Counted from the stretch's first letter, positions 24,629 through 33,135 are shown. The stretch: DNA of 64,000 bases from Bacterioplanes sp965233665 (GCA_965233665.1 CBDDTG010000065.1:19657-83656); one strand, 5' to 3'. The notes: generated by a model not told the origin, from the sequence alone. Numbers and translations are program-made.

Positions 24629-25960
24629 TTAGTTGGAGGCCAAGGTACGGCGATACGGATTCATAAACTTCAACTGCTCAACGGCTTGCTGATCGCCATG
24701 CTGAATGCGAATGCTGACTTGCTCATCGGCAAAATCGAGGTCGCGTTCAATGGCAATATCGGCGCTGCCGCGTGCCCCCGGTTGCAAGTGCATTTCACCC
24801 AGGCTTTGCTCGCCGTCGAAAATCACCACGGTCACCGCTTCTTGTTTGCGGTTGTGCACTTTGACGGTGTAGTTGTTTTCTATCGTATCCGACGGTGTTA
24901 ATTGGTACATGCGCTGGCGGTCACGCTCGCTGCTGATATCAATATCAGGCGACATCATCGGCAAACTCATGGCCAGCACAAAGGCCACGCTGGCGGCGGC
25001 GCCATAGCCCCACAAACGCCAGCGCTGAGCAGCGGTGAGTTGCTCTTCTGGCTCATAAGCGATCAAACCGGTGGGGCGATTCAGCGTTTCCATAATGGAG
25101 TCGCAGGCATCGACGCAGGCGGCGCAATCAATGCAGGCAATTTGCAAGCCGTCGCGAATGTCAATGTTGGTAGGGCACACCTGCACACACACGCCGCAAT
25201 CAACACAATCGCCCAAGGCTTCGCCGTCGGTGCCTTTTTTGCCGCGTGGCTCGCCGCGCTCAGCTTTATAGCGCACGGTGTAGGTTTGGGTATCGAACAT
25301 CACAGACTGGAAGCGCGAATACGGGCACATATGAGTGCATACGCGCTCACGCAGCCAGCCGGCATTTAAAAAGGTAAGCGAGCCAATAATCACCACCCAG
25401 GTGGTGGCCACGGCAGAAAAATCCCCTTGCTTAACGTCGGCCCACCAATGTGCCAGCGGGTAAAAATAGCTCAGCGCCGTAATGGCCGTGGCCAGGGCCA
25501 AAGCCGCCCACACCACATACTTGACGCTGCGACGCAGCTTTTGCAGGCCGCTGCCTTTGCCTTGGTCTAATTTGCGGCGTTGGTTGCGCGAGCCTTCGAT
25601 TTTTTCTTCCAGCCAGATAAATAAAAATGTCCATACGGTTTGCGGGCAGCTATAACCACACCACAAACGCCCGGCATACATAGAAACAAAAAACAGCGCA
25701 AAGGCACTGCCGATCATCACTGGCGTTAACAGCAATAAATCTTCTGGCCACAACAGCCAGCCAAAAATATGAAACTCTTTTTGATTAATATCGAGAAACA
25801 CCGCCGGCTCGCCATTCCAGCTGAGCCAAGGAGTCAAAAAGAAAAATGCCAGTAATGGCCAGCTAACAGCACGACGCCAGTTACGGAAGCGACCGGCGAA
25901 CAAACGCACGCGATGCGGTAGCGGAGCATCGGTGGCAATCACACGGGAATTGGATGGCAT
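24629..25960 (-). CDS. ccoG: Cytochrome c oxidase accessory protein CcoG (FixG/RdxA)
   Basis: 443 residues from ATG 25960, with TGAGG eight bases upstream; ATG 25972 is an alternative. Membrane helices include LLAFFFLTPWLSWNGEPAVF and VMIGSAFALFFVSMYAGRLW. The CGYSCPQTVWTFLFIWLEEK motif is diagnostic. Two 4Fe-4S ferredoxin clusters are visible: CVDCGVCVQVCPTNIDIRDG and CIDCAACVDACDS. The C-terminal periplasmic domain is Ig-like. CcoG participates in copper handling for cbb3 oxidase assembly. It is normally adjacent to ccoNOPQ or ccoSIH; none of these is within the window on this side. Confidence 0.94.
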   Translation of the reverse strand: MPSNSRVIATDAPLPHRVRLFAGRFRNWRRAVSWPLLAFFFLTPWLSWNGEPAVFLDINQKEFHIFGWLLWPEDLLLLTPVMIGSAFALFFVSMYAGRLWCGYSCPQTVWTFLFIWLEEKIEGSRNQRRKLDQGKGSGLQKLRRSVKYVVWAALALATAITALSYFYPLAHWWADVKQGDFSAVATTWVVIIGSLTFLNAGWLRERVCTHMCPYSRFQSVMFDTQTYTVRYKAERGEPRGKKGTDGEALGDCVDCGVCVQVCPTNIDIRDGLQIACIDCAACVDACDSIMETLNRPTGLIAYEPEEQLTAAQRWRLWGYGAAASVAFVLAMSLPMMSPDIDISSERDRQRMYQLTPSDTIENNYTVKVHNRKQEAVTVVIFDGEQSLGEMHLQPGARGSADIAIERDLDFADEQVSIRIQHGDQQAVEQLKFMNPYRRTLASN

Positions 25961-26237
25961 GGCAAGCCTCATTATTTAAATCACGGTATCGCCGCCCTAA
26001 ATACATAAAGCGTGCCAGCGATGCCGAGGCCGATTGGCTGGGCTTGGCGGTGATAGTGAGCATTTACAAGCAAAGGAGTGGCGCGAAATATGGGCGCGAT
26101 ATATCGCGCAACACGCTATATCGTGGGTGAAACAGCGGCTCTTGAGGTGTTTGGCGATGTAGGTCTCAGTCAAAGGTGTGATAGTTGTCGGTGGAGGCGG
26201 GTGGGTGGGTCGGGGGCGAATCAAGGCAGGTGCTACC
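25961..26237. other. Upstream region of ccoG, no gene recognised
   Basis: About 280 bases with no convincing reading frame. ATATCGCGCAACACGCTATA and a nearby GATATATCGCG give a short dyad around 26085-26125. The right end grades into a decayed RepA tail. Confidence 0.5.
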
Positions 26238-26292
26238 ATTGCCAACTCAGGCGGCCTGCTAAGGCGCGGAAAATCTGGGTGCGTAGCTCCTT
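26238..26292 (+). repeat. RepA tail remnant
   Basis: CCATTGCCAACTCAGGCGGC and CTGCTAAGGCGCGGAAAATC match the last part of RepA in plus sense. The earlier modules are missing. Confidence 0.75.
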
Positions 26293-26372
26293 GTCACAGG
26301 AACTCGGCGCTGAAAGCATCTTTTTCTCGAAGAGGCCGCATGTTCGCTGCCCCTAAGGAAGTGAAGTGTTTG

Positions 26373-26798
26373 TTAGCTGTTGGTTTCTATTTTCACTAAG
26401 TCACCTTCCACAACTACGCATTCAAACCGTTTCTTGGAAACAAAGATCATGCCTGACTCTTGGTATTCTGTTTTGCGTTCTATTCGTGCATTTACCAAAA
26501 GGTCACCGTCAATGCCTTGGGTTTGGCCATTTCGAATGGCGTCATCCATTGCGCGTTGGAGTAAATTGTCGTTTGGGCCTGAAATATACGCCAATGTAGT
26601 AGGGTTTACTTCATAGCATGATTTACCTTTGGTGTATGAAGAAGTGTTGTTGCTTTTTTTGTATTCAAGGTTCCGCACGTTAAATGAAGACGCCGCTGTA
26701 AACTGCCCTAGGCGCTCGTCTGTATCTGGTGGCATCTGAGCACAGCCTCCGAGTGCAGCTGTAACGAATAAAGCAATGCCTATATTTTTAATATTCAC
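26373..26798 (-). CDS. Hypothetical lipoprotein
   Basis: 141 residues from a GTG at 26798 with GGACAGATA upstream. The signal IGIALFVTAALGGC has a lipobox (LGGC), so it is lipid-anchored. The mature protein has a Cys at SCYEVNP and another at FECVVVEG, which may form a disulfide, and a predicted alpha/beta region (LLQRAMDDAIRNGQTQGIDG and DLLVNARIERKTEYQESGMI). The pattern resembles small TRL/YecR-like lipoproteins but no family is assigned. Island cargo between RepA remnants. Confidence 0.65.
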   Translation of the reverse strand: MNIKNIGIALFVTAALGGCAQMPPDTDERLGQFTAASSFNVRNLEYKKSNNTSSYTKGKSCYEVNPTTLAYISGPNDNLLQRAMDDAIRNGQTQGIDGDLLVNARIERKTEYQESGMIFVSKKRFECVVVEGDLVKIETNS

Positions 26799-26912
26799 TA
26801 TCTGTCCTTGTTGTATGAGTCTAAAAAATATGTTCTCACTGAGTGGTTGTGAGGTCTAGTGAGATTTTTTGCGGTGTGTGAGCGTGTTTTACTAGCTAGG
26901 AATGAACCTAAT

Positions 26913-27176
26913 CTAATAGTGGTAGCGACATGAGATTATCGTGATGGCACAGTCATTAACTGTGTACACCAATCTATTTGTATCATCTATACGTCGGGAC
27001 CAAAAGCCAGCTAAGTTTTCCTTTAAGGGCTCAGGCTTACCAATGCCTTCAAATGGAGAGCGTTTAACATCGGTAATGAGTTTGTTTATTCGTTTGAGTG
27101 TTTTTTTATCTTGGGTTTGCCAATAAAGGTAATCTCTCCAAGATTCGTCAGTCCATGACAGTAAACGACTACTCAT
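26913..27176 (-). CDS. yoeB: Toxin of YoeB family (type II toxin-antitoxin)
   Basis: 87 residues from ATG 27176. It matches the RelE-fold YoeB toxins: LLSWTDESWRDYLYWQTQDK, KRINKLITDVKRSPFEGIGK, PEPLKENLAGFWSRRIDDTN, RLVYTV and the end ISCRYHY. YoeB cleaves mRNA at the ribosomal A site. The Glu in FEGIGKPEPL, the Arg in WSRRID and the His of RYHY match the usual active-site residues. Its start overlaps the antitoxin stop by 8 bp, an arrangement that couples translation. Confidence 0.93.
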   Translation of the reverse strand: MSSRLLSWTDESWRDYLYWQTQDKKTLKRINKLITDVKRSPFEGIGKPEPLKENLAGFWSRRIDDTNRLVYTVNDCAITIISCRYHY

Positions 27177-27423
27177 CAATCAAGTCTTTGCTAGTTATCT
27201 TTCCTGCCTTGAACTGTTCTATTGAGCGATTTAAATGCTCAGCGTTTGCCGGTGAGCGCAGCAAGTGCACCGTTTCCATCAGGCTGTTGTAATAATCTAG
27301 TGACATAACGACGGCATCTTCCGAATCACGTCGCGTGATGACTGCCGTATCCGCGTCATTAACGACCGAATCTAAGACCGCTTTCAAGCTGTTTCTTGCT
27401 TCTGTAAAAGACACAATTCTCAT
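27169..27423 (-). CDS. yefM: Antitoxin of Phd/YefM family
   Basis: 84 residues from ATG 27423, preceded by TGGAGGATGT with a good ribosome site. Typical Phd/YefM N-terminus: MRIVSFTEARNSLKAVLDSV followed by AVITRRDSEDAVVMSLDYYN, which binds operator DNA and dimerises. The C-terminal part (LLRSPANAEHLNRSIEQFKA) neutralises YoeB. It is the first gene of the pair and normally represses the operon together with the toxin. The pair sits in a RepA-bounded island and may help to stabilise it. Confidence 0.93.
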   Translation of the reverse strand: MRIVSFTEARNSLKAVLDSVVNDADTAVITRRDSEDAVVMSLDYYNSLMETVHLLRSPANAEHLNRSIEQFKAGKITSKDLIDE

Positions 27424-27504
27424 ACATCCTCCACATGTCAGTTTTACGGGAGAGTATAACCTGAAAATGCAATATGTACAATATGTTGAACATGTTGATT
27501 GTCA

Positions 27505-27555
27505 GCCATTGCCAACACAGGTTGCCTACTGAGGCGCTGAAACCTAGGTGCGAGA
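27505..27555 (+). repeat. RepA tail remnant, diverged
   Basis: CCATTGCCAACACAGGTTGC and CTACTGAGGCGCTGAAACCT correspond to the RepA tail with several changes. Confidence 0.6.
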
Positions 27556-27580
27556 TTGCTTGTTTGGTTCTCGCACCCTA

Positions 27581-27714
27581 TGGGGGGGCGCCAGAGAGTT
27601 CGAGCTCTGCGGTGCCAAGTTTTGCTGCAGTCGTCTTGAGCAACAACGCGGCTTCATGGCCCCAGGCCCCCAGGCCCCCAGGGCGGACATCGAACTATTC
27701 GATGGCTCCCTAGC
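27581..27714. mobile_element. RepB-related MITE-like element, diverged
   Basis: Resembles RepB in order but differs in sequence: GGCGCCAGAGAGTTCGAGCT, CGGTGCCAAGTTTTGCTGCA, a GGCCCCCAGGCCCCCAGGGC run, and end GAACTATTCGATGGCTCCC followed by CTAG-like TAG. No reading frame. Probably a sister family sharing an ancestor with RepB. Confidence 0.5.
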
Positions 27715-27783
27715 TGTTTGGCTTGGATGCAGATTCAAGATGGACGAGGCCCACCTTGAATCGAGTTTCGGCTGCGAGCATGC

Positions 27784-28812
27784 TCATGACTTTCCATCCA
27801 ATAGCTCGCGCAACGGCTGCGGCAAAAACTGCCGTGTGGCTTGGGTGACCGCCTGTTCATGCTTTTGCCAAAGCACTCCGAGATAAATAACGCCTAAGCC
27901 GATGGCGGTTAAAGCGATTGGGAACAGCCAGCTGTCTTTAAATACGACCGAGGCCAGGTGGCTCACATATAAGCAACTGCCCAGCGCCCCAAACACGACG
28001 AATACGCGACGAACCAGTAATACACCCACTGCGATCATGCCAAGGTTGATGCAAAAATAAATAAACTTAGACAGTTCATCATCGGAGTGCTGTGACGACA
28101 AGCCACCCCAGAAGGCAAGCACGCCAAAGATATACACCCAAAAAGCATAATCGGCTGTTTTATGAGCGCGAATATCTATCCAGAAGGCCAAGCCAATCAT
28201 AAGCAAGCCACAGTAGAGCGATACCAGTTTGCGCAGCCCCCAGGTCAGCTGTGTATCTGCAATCATGGCGCTGAGGTCCATGCTCATATACCAGAGCGTG
28301 ACCGCGATGGGCATGATTAAAAAGGGGTATTTGTACTTCCAGGCGATCATTGCACCAGCTGCTAGGGTTCCTAGCTCCATATACAGCCAGTGCCACCTGA
28401 CATACCTGTGGTAGTCCCGGTAATTGCTGTCATCTGGCCAGACTCCTAGCCACTGTTGCAGTCCATAGATGGCCAGTGGGGCTAAGCAAACGACAAAAGT
28501 GGCGCAGATGCCTGCGGGAATGATCAGGCCTTTGTAGGCAAAAACGTTGCTGATTTTTAAGCCAATGCCGGCGTAAAAAATAGCAATAAACACTATGCCT
28601 GCACCGCCAAAGGACTCCCAGCCAAGGTTCATAAACAGCGTCATGGCGCCAATGGCGATCAATCCGCCCAGGTAATAAAGCACGTGGGTAAAGGTAAACC
28701 TCGGTACCTCTTGATAGTGGGTGGCCCAATACTGATGCAACGCCTCTGCTTGTTGCGCTGAAATAATATTCTCAGCCACGGCTGCTTCGAGTTTCTTTTT
28801 AGTGACATCCAT
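27784..28812 (-). CDS. DUF2157 domain membrane protein
   Basis: 342 residues from ATG 28812; the upstream in-frame start at 28854 has no ribosome site. A cytosolic N-terminus (KKKLEAAVAENIISAQQAEA, then LHQYWATHYQEV) matches the start of DUF2157 proteins. About ten membrane helices follow, for example VLYYLGGLIAIGAMTLFMNL and VLAFWGGLSSQHSD. Function unknown in this family; some members are linked to cell-surface or stress phenotypes. Alone between repeat remnants. Confidence 0.8.
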   Translation of the reverse strand: MDVTKKKLEAAVAENIISAQQAEALHQYWATHYQEVPRFTFTHVLYYLGGLIAIGAMTLFMNLGWESFGGAGIVFIAIFYAGIGLKISNVFAYKGLIIPAGICATFVVCLAPLAIYGLQQWLGVWPDDSNYRDYHRYVRWHWLYMELGTLAAGAMIAWKYKYPFLIMPIAVTLWYMSMDLSAMIADTQLTWGLRKLVSLYCGLLMIGLAFWIDIRAHKTADYAFWVYIFGVLAFWGGLSSQHSDDELSKFIYFCINLGMIAVGVLLVRRVFVVFGALGSCLYVSHLASVVFKDSWLFPIALTAIGLGVIYLGVLWQKHEQAVTQATRQFLPQPLRELLDGKS

Positions 28813-28954
28813 GACTACGTCTCTGCCTAATGTGAAAGAGAAATATACAAGCATCAGCCGAAGGCGTCTTGTTTAGCGTGAATGGTTGTACGTCTGCTGC
28901 GCAAATTGTAGCCCCTAGCGGAGCATCCATATTAAGCTTCTAGGTGGCGTCAGT

Positions 28955-28995
28955 GGCAAACGCCGGCGGTCTTCTAAGGTCCGGAAATCCTGGGA
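28955..28995 (+). repeat. Strongly diverged RepA tail
   Basis: GGCAAACGCCGGCGGTCTTC then TAAGGTCCGGAAATCCTGGG parallels GCCAACTCAGGCGGCCTGCT-AAGGCGCGGAAAACCTAGG. Assignment is by word order and is tentative. Confidence 0.4.
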
Positions 28996-29038
28996 GAAAG
29001 ACCAAGATAGTAAGTACTTTCTTTGAATTTCAATTGGT

Positions 29039-29404
29039 CTAGATACTACTGTTGGTGAAAATTCCCCAGCCTAGCTTATGGTCAATTTCTTCGGCTGCTG
29101 CATGAGCTTGACCACGGACGTAGTCGTTTTTATCTGCAAGGGCTTGCGCAATGATTGGAAAGACAGTGTCTCTATTTAAACTACCGCAAGTTCTGGCAAG
29201 ATGACCAAATCCTAGAACTGCATTACCTCGAACATTGAAGTGTGTATGCTGAGACAACTGGATGCATATATTTTCTGCCCATTGGCAATCAGGAGGGTCC
29301 ATTGATATCCATATAGGGACATACAGCAGTTCATTGACATGGTTTCTAGTTATCGCTGCCTCTATATCGTCTATCGTCCAGCCGTCTTCAAATATTTTGG
29401 TCAT
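29039..29404 (-). CDS. HEAT-repeat-like small protein
   Basis: 121 residues. Helical repeats typical of HEAT/ARM proteins: HFNVRGNAVLGFGHLARTCG and VFPIIAQALADKNDYVRGQA, with the VRGNA/VRGQA positions in register about 40 residues apart. Such proteins act as binding scaffolds. An N-terminal stretch (MTKIFEDGWTIDDIEAAI) has no clear match. Related small proteins are common in integron cassettes and near contact-dependent immunity genes, but nothing here supports that directly. Cytosolic. Confidence 0.65.
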   Translation of the reverse strand: MTKIFEDGWTIDDIEAAITRNHVNELLYVPIWISMDPPDCQWAENICIQLSQHTHFNVRGNAVLGFGHLARTCGSLNRDTVFPIIAQALADKNDYVRGQAHAAAEEIDHKLGWGIFTNSSI

Positions 29405-29461
29405 ATTGTGTTCTCACATTGCATAGACATAAGCAGCTGATATCAGCTTGAGTAGAACTAG

Positions 29462-29773
29462 TTAAACACTGCCTTCTTTTTCAACCACCAGCACTCTGGC
29501 TTCGCCCTGAGGATGGGCGAAATGCTCGGTGCCGACGGAGGCAAAGAAGATGTCGCCAGCTTCCAATACGGCCATGCATTCGGTTTGGTCTTGTTTGTAA
29601 TACATGTTCACCACGCCATCGAGCACCACAAACACCTCTTCACCATCATTGGTGTGCCATTTATAGGGCTGATCCGTCCAGTGGATTTTGCTGGTAATGC
29701 CGTTCATATTGGCGATCAGCTCTGAGCCCCAGGCGCGATCGGCTTTAAACTGCTTGCTTTTGATGATTTTCAT
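29462..29773 (-). CDS. Cupin-domain protein
   Basis: 103 residues forming a single cupin barrel. Motif 1 region reads NDGEEVFVVLDGVVNMYYKQ and motif 2 region AVLEAGDIFFASVGTEHFAH, with H and E positions that could bind a metal. Start MKIIKSKQFKADRAWGSELI. Single-domain cupins of this size are mostly of unknown function; some act as small-molecule isomerases or sensors. The gene stands alone. Confidence 0.8.
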   Translation of the reverse strand: MKIIKSKQFKADRAWGSELIANMNGITSKIHWTDQPYKWHTNDGEEVFVVLDGVVNMYYKQDQTECMAVLEAGDIFFASVGTEHFAHPQGEARVLVVEKEGSV

Positions 29774-30134
29774 GCATTAACTCGCGAAAGGTTAGGTCGT
29801 GACGGAAGTACCACGAATGCCATTTCATCCCGGAAGCCGGAAAAGTCAGTATGCCTAACTTTGCGCTGGAACGTCTACGCCTTAGCTGGCCACTGGGTGG
29901 AGAAATAGCCTCTTCGAAGGAAGCGGAAGGCATCAGAGCAGAGTGCATCGCAGTTACCACCAAACAACTATTGCCTAAAAACTCAGCGCCGCACTGAATG
30001 CAATGTGCTATTGAGTGGCTCAATCTTAAGCTATCAGTGCTGATGTATACCAATAGCGGCCATATATTCATGGCTGCATTTTTAGCTGAAGTCCCTTACT
30101 ATTTTGCTTCTCTCAACCAAACCAAGGATGCGTT
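29774..30134. other. Gene-free region
   Basis: 360 bases with no supportable gene. A minus-strand open frame of about 108 codons over 29745-30071 has no ribosome site, overlaps the cupin start and shows no family features. Weak resemblance to RepA (CGCCTTAGCTGGCC) is present near 29878. Confidence 0.5.
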
Positions 30135-30668
30135 TTGCTACCGACATTAACCTCCCAGCGGCTGATTTTGCGGCCGCTTCAGCTAGCCGATGCCGCTAGA
30201 GTGCAGCAGTTGGCGGGTGAAAAAATCATCGCCGATATGACCGCCAATGTTCCCCACCCTTACTTAGATGGCATGGCTGAGGATTGGATCAGCAGGCACC
30301 CCGGCTGGTTTGACCGGTGCGAAGCTGTAGCGCTGGCGATTACATTGGCGGATTCGAGCGAGCTGGTAGGTGCGATCAGCATTACCCAGATTCAGCAGAA
30401 TCGTGGCAACCTTGGCTACTGGGTCGGTGTGCCGTATTGGGGGCAAGGAATTTGCAGCGAAGCGGCGGCATTATTGATAGAGTACGGCTTTGCTGAGCTA
30501 AAACTAGCGCAAATATACGCTCAACATTTACCCCATAATCCGGCCTCTGGCAAAGTCATGCTTAAAAACGGCTTTACCTATCAGGCTGATGTGGTCGTCG
30601 GGCCAGACACGTTAAAATACTATGAGTTGAATGCCAACGAGTGGCAAGCACTGACACTGGATAAGTAG
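30135..30668 (+). CDS. GNAT family N-acetyltransferase, RimJ/RimL-like
   Basis: 177 residues from TTG 30135 after AAGGATG. N-terminus LPTLTSQRLILRPLQLADAA is typical of Acetyltransf_3 proteins. The acetyl-CoA loop region reads GYWVGVPYWGQGICSEAAAL with the Q-x-x-G-x-G/A-like WGQGIC, followed by KLAQIYAQHLPHNPASGKVM and LKNGFTYQAD. RimJ/RimL relatives acetylate protein N-termini or small amines; the target is unknown. Followed 10 bp later by the broken GFA gene, so the two probably formed an operon. Confidence 0.88.
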   Translation: MLPTLTSQRLILRPLQLADAARVQQLAGEKIIADMTANVPHPYLDGMAEDWISRHPGWFDRCEAVALAITLADSSELVGAISITQIQQNRGNLGYWVGVPYWGQGICSEAAALLIEYGFAELKLAQIYAQHLPHNPASGKVMLKNGFTYQADVVVGPDTLKYYELNANEWQALTLDK

Positions 30669-30678
30669 GAGAAAAGCG

Positions 30679-31090
30679 ATGGGAATTCGTGAGGTGGATG
30701 GTGTACAAGTCGCCGAGCAACATAAGGCCAGCTGTCATTGCGGCAGTGTTGAAATTGTGTTTGATTTACCGAATGGTTTAGAGGAGCTGCGCCGTTGTGA
30801 CTGCTCTTTGTGACTGCTCTTTGTGTCGCCGCCGTGGGGCTATTGCTGCCTCTGTGCCGTTATCCGGTATTACCATTGTGAAAGGCGAAGATCAGCTAAA
30901 GCTGTACCAGTTTAATACCCTGACAGCTAAGCACTATTTTTGTCAGAATTGTGGCATTTATACCCACCACCAGCGCCGATCAAACCCGAGCCAGTACGGC
31001 TTTAATGTCGCGTGCTTGGAGGGCATTAACTCGCTTAAGCTCGGTGATATACCGACCAATGATGGTGTAAATCATCCTGCGGATAGATAA
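30679..31090 (+). pseudogene. GFA-family protein disrupted by a 13-bp tandem duplication
   Basis: Starts at ATG 30679 (AGGAGAAAAGCG upstream). The sequence reads KASCHCGSVEIVFDLPNGLE then RRCDCSL and stops at TGA 30811. The cause is a duplication of TGACTGCTCTTTG (30798-30810 and 30811-30823). Removing one unit restores RRCDCSLCRRRGAIAASVPL and then HYFCQNCGIYTHHQRRSNPS to the end at 31090. The restored protein has the CxC and CxxC zinc sites of the GFA (glutathione-dependent formaldehyde-activating-like, PF04828) fold. An internal start at 30797 would lack the first zinc ligands. The insertion looks recent because the rest is intact. Confidence 0.88.
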
Positions 31091-31152
31091 TGTTGACTGG
31101 TTGAGCCAGAGATATCTGGCTAAATGCTTGCATCGAGTAAAGGGGACAAACA

Positions 31153-31524
31153 ATGGCGAAAGTAAAAGAATCCACTAAGGCAGTTTTGCTGTCCGCCTTG
31201 GTTTTCCCTGGGATGGGGCATTTTTATCTGAAAAAGCCGCTGTATGGCCTGGTGCTGTTCGGAGCATCGACGGTGTGCTTATTTTACATTTTGACCACCG
31301 TCGTTTCCGTCACCAAGAACGTGATGGCCAATATCACCGTTGCTGATCTACCGTTGGATGTCGCGCAAATAACCGAGCTGGTGCAGCAATCCATGGCGGC
31401 TGTGGATGGCAGCAGCGCCAACACTGCCACTTGGGTATTGATTGTGCTCTGGGTGGTCGCAGCGTTGGACGCCGCGCGAGTAGGTAGGGCAGTGCAGCAG
31501 GCAAAAGAGAAGTCAGTGGTTTAA
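31153..31524 (+). CDS. Small membrane protein, TM2-like start
   Basis: 123 residues. The opening KAVLLSALVFPGMGHFYLKK followed by PLYGLVLFGASTVCLFYILT resembles the P-G-x-G-x-x-Y motif of TM2/DUF5683-like proteins, where a glycine-rich turn joins two helices. A third helix (TWVLIVLWVVAALDAARVGR) is near the C-terminus. The middle segment is soluble and Val/Gln-rich. Function unknown. It abuts a RepA copy 2-6 bp after the stop. Confidence 0.65.
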   Translation: MAKVKESTKAVLLSALVFPGMGHFYLKKPLYGLVLFGASTVCLFYILTTVVSVTKNVMANITVADLPLDVAQITELVQQSMAAVDGSSANTATWVLIVLWVVAALDAARVGRAVQQAKEKSVV

Positions 31525-31529
31525 GGTGG

Positions 31530-31765
31530 GCCTTGGCGAGGCGCTTTTTAACGTAGCAGAAACAACGCAGATAGCTTTCAGCCTGCTTCGCACTGCGCAG
31601 ACCGTTTTCCCTCGTTACCAATGCTGTGGTCGCCGCAACGCCAACAGCCTGCATCCCGGCAGTATGTTGGCTGGTGCTGCCGTCCGGGCAGCCCCTGCGG
31701 GCACAGCCATTGCCAACTCAGTCGGCCTGCTAAGGCGCGAAAAACCTAGTCGCGAAACCGAGAGT
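31530..31765 (+). repeat. RepA repeat (3' two thirds), left flank of the cassette cluster
   Basis: Plus-sense: GGCGAGGCGCTTTTTAACGT, GATAGCTTTCAGCCTGCTTC, stem GCCAACAGCCTGCATCCCGG with GCAGTATGTTGGC, and tail CAGTCGGCCTGCTAAGGCGC. The first hairpin module is missing. Opposite orientation to the copy at 37690. Confidence 0.85.
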
Positions 31766-31801
31766 TTAGCAAGTTGATCTAGGAGTTGGGGTGTGTCGGT
31801 A

Positions 31802-31864
31802 CCGACGCTTAGTAAAAACGCCACGCGTTGCGAATCAATCTTGAACGGTTTGCCAGTTTTATTG
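31802..31864 (-). other. Truncated attC-like site after the lysE-like cassette
   Basis: Minus sense: AATAAAAC at the gene end, then TGGCAAACCGTTCAAGATTG, ATTCGCAACGCGTGGCG. The second half with GTTRRRY is missing where the RepA region begins. The ATTCGCAACGCGTGGC-type block is shared with the site at 32494 and is typical of Vibrio-type attC sites. Confidence 0.6.
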
Positions 31865-32477
31865 CTGGCGACTCAGTAACAAGCTTGCTCCAGACATAGC
31901 CAAAAAAGTTGCGCAACCTCTATTGAAACGCTTTGCTATTTTCGGCTTCGTAAACCACTGCCTTAAGTACATTCCAAATATCGCATAAATCGATATCGCA
32001 CCCATTTCTAAAATTAGGAACGTGGCCCCTAAGGCGAAGAACTGTTCATTTACGCTGGCTGAAACATCGACGAACTGTGGTAAAAAGGCAGTAAAGATCA
32101 AGATCGCCTTGGGGTTGCCAGCAGCTAACAAGAATTCTTGCTTAGCTAAACCTAATCGATTGAGAGTGTTATCTGGCTCAGAAATAGGGCTTGCTTCTGA
32201 ACGCCAAAGGTTAAAGGCAATCCAAAACAAGTAAGTTGCGCCCGCAATTTTAATTGTTAGAAATAGAGTCTCAGAAGTGTAGAGGGACAACTGCCAATCC
32301 AGAAGCAGATAAAGCAATCATTGCAGCGAATGCAGCAATGCGACCAAGGCCAGCAATGAAAGCGGATTTAAAACCGTAACAACGAGCATTGTTCATGGAT
32401 AATAGATTGTTTGGGCCAGGGGTCATATTGAGCGCAAAGCACACAGGTATAAAGAATAGTAACTTCCAGATTTCCAC
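31859..32477 (-). pseudogene. LysE family translocator with a one-base frameshift
   Basis: Two frames join to a standard LysE/RhtB exporter of about 206 residues. The first frame begins MEIWKLLFFIPVCFALNMTP and PGPNNLLSMNNARCYGFKSA (the MTPGPN motif) and fails at an extra C in the run around 32284-32286. The second continues LYTSETLFLTIKIAGATYLF and FLLAAGNPKAILIFTAFLPQ (the NPK motif). LysE-type proteins export amino acids. The ATG at 32477 is near the attC of the next cassette. Its stop overlaps the attC-like site at 31802, so it looks like an integron cassette gene. Confidence 0.85.
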
Positions 32478-32493
32478 AATATTTTCCCCATAA

Positions 32494-32590
32494 AACTAAC
32501 GCCGTATTAAGGTGTGAGCGGCGCTTAGCTATGCTTGAGCGAAGCGAAACTGCCAAGCGTTTCGAATCACTCTTAAATGCTTTGTTATGT
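32494..32590 (-). other. attC-like recombination site (97 bp)
   Basis: Minus sense ends: ACATAAC (RYYYAAC type) at 32584-32590 and GTTAGTT (GTTRRRY type) at 32494-32500, within ACATAACAAAGCATTTAAGA and GGCGTTAG contexts. Interior imperfect palindrome includes GTGATTCGAAACGCTTGGCA. It lies at the 3' end of the GNAT gene, as in a gene cassette. Confidence 0.8.
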
Positions 32591-33072
32591 TCGTAGCCAT
32601 TTTATGCATGATGTAGCTATCAACAAGCCCTAGTTTAGCATGCTTATATGCCTTAGGGATTGTACCTATGATTTGAAACCCTAGCTTCTCCCAAAGCTTC
32701 ACCGCAATTTCATTGGTAGAAACCACGCTGTTAAATTGCATGGCATCAAAGCCAAACTCTAGAGCTGTTTCCTGAGAATGTTCACACATAAGGCGTGCAA
32801 TGCCCTTGCCCCTAGCTTCGTTTGAAACCATGTATCCACAATTACATATATGACTACTTGGCCCCATTGCATTTCGGTTTGATGTAGTAAGAACCAAGTA
32901 CAACGCCATTTTCTACGAAGACAAAAGCTTTGAGTGGAGATTCGCACCATAGAGCAAATGCTTGTTCTAGCGTCATATCTGGGTCGAAGGCATAAGTTTC
33001 TTGCCCCTGAATGACTGCCGAAAAAGTTGGCCAAAACGACTCAAAATCGGCTTTTGTTATTTCCCTAATCAT
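32529..33072 (-). pseudogene. GNAT acetyltransferase cassette gene with frameshift
   Basis: Starts at ATG 33072 after TAGGAGG. The first part, MIREITKADFESFWPTFSAV then GQETYAFDPDMTLEQAFALW and VLGSYYIKP, breaks near 32868-32878. The second frame continues CNCGYMVSNEARGKGIARLM (acetyl-CoA loop ARGKGIA), CEHSQETALEFGFDAMQFNS, VVSTNEIAVKLWEKLGFQII. The C-terminus reads through into the attC site and stops at 32529. The family is common in gene cassettes. One base lost or gained; otherwise well preserved. Confidence 0.85.
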
Positions 33073-33087
33073 GAATTTCCTCCTAGA

Positions 33088-33133
33088 ACATAAGGCCCGC
33101 GAGGGACATTCGCCTTACCGTGCCTTGTTACGT
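33088..33133 (-). other. Short attC-like site
   Basis: Minus sense ACGTAAC (33127-33133) and CTTATGT (33088-33094, one mismatch to GTTRRRY), with AAGGCACGGTAAGGCGAATG inside. About 46 bp, short for an attC, and directly between two cassette genes. Confidence 0.6.
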
Positions 33134-33135
33134 GA

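Noticed and set aside
29745..30071. 108-codon open frame on the minus strand
   Set aside because: Overlaps the cupin start, has no ribosome site and no protein-like pattern.
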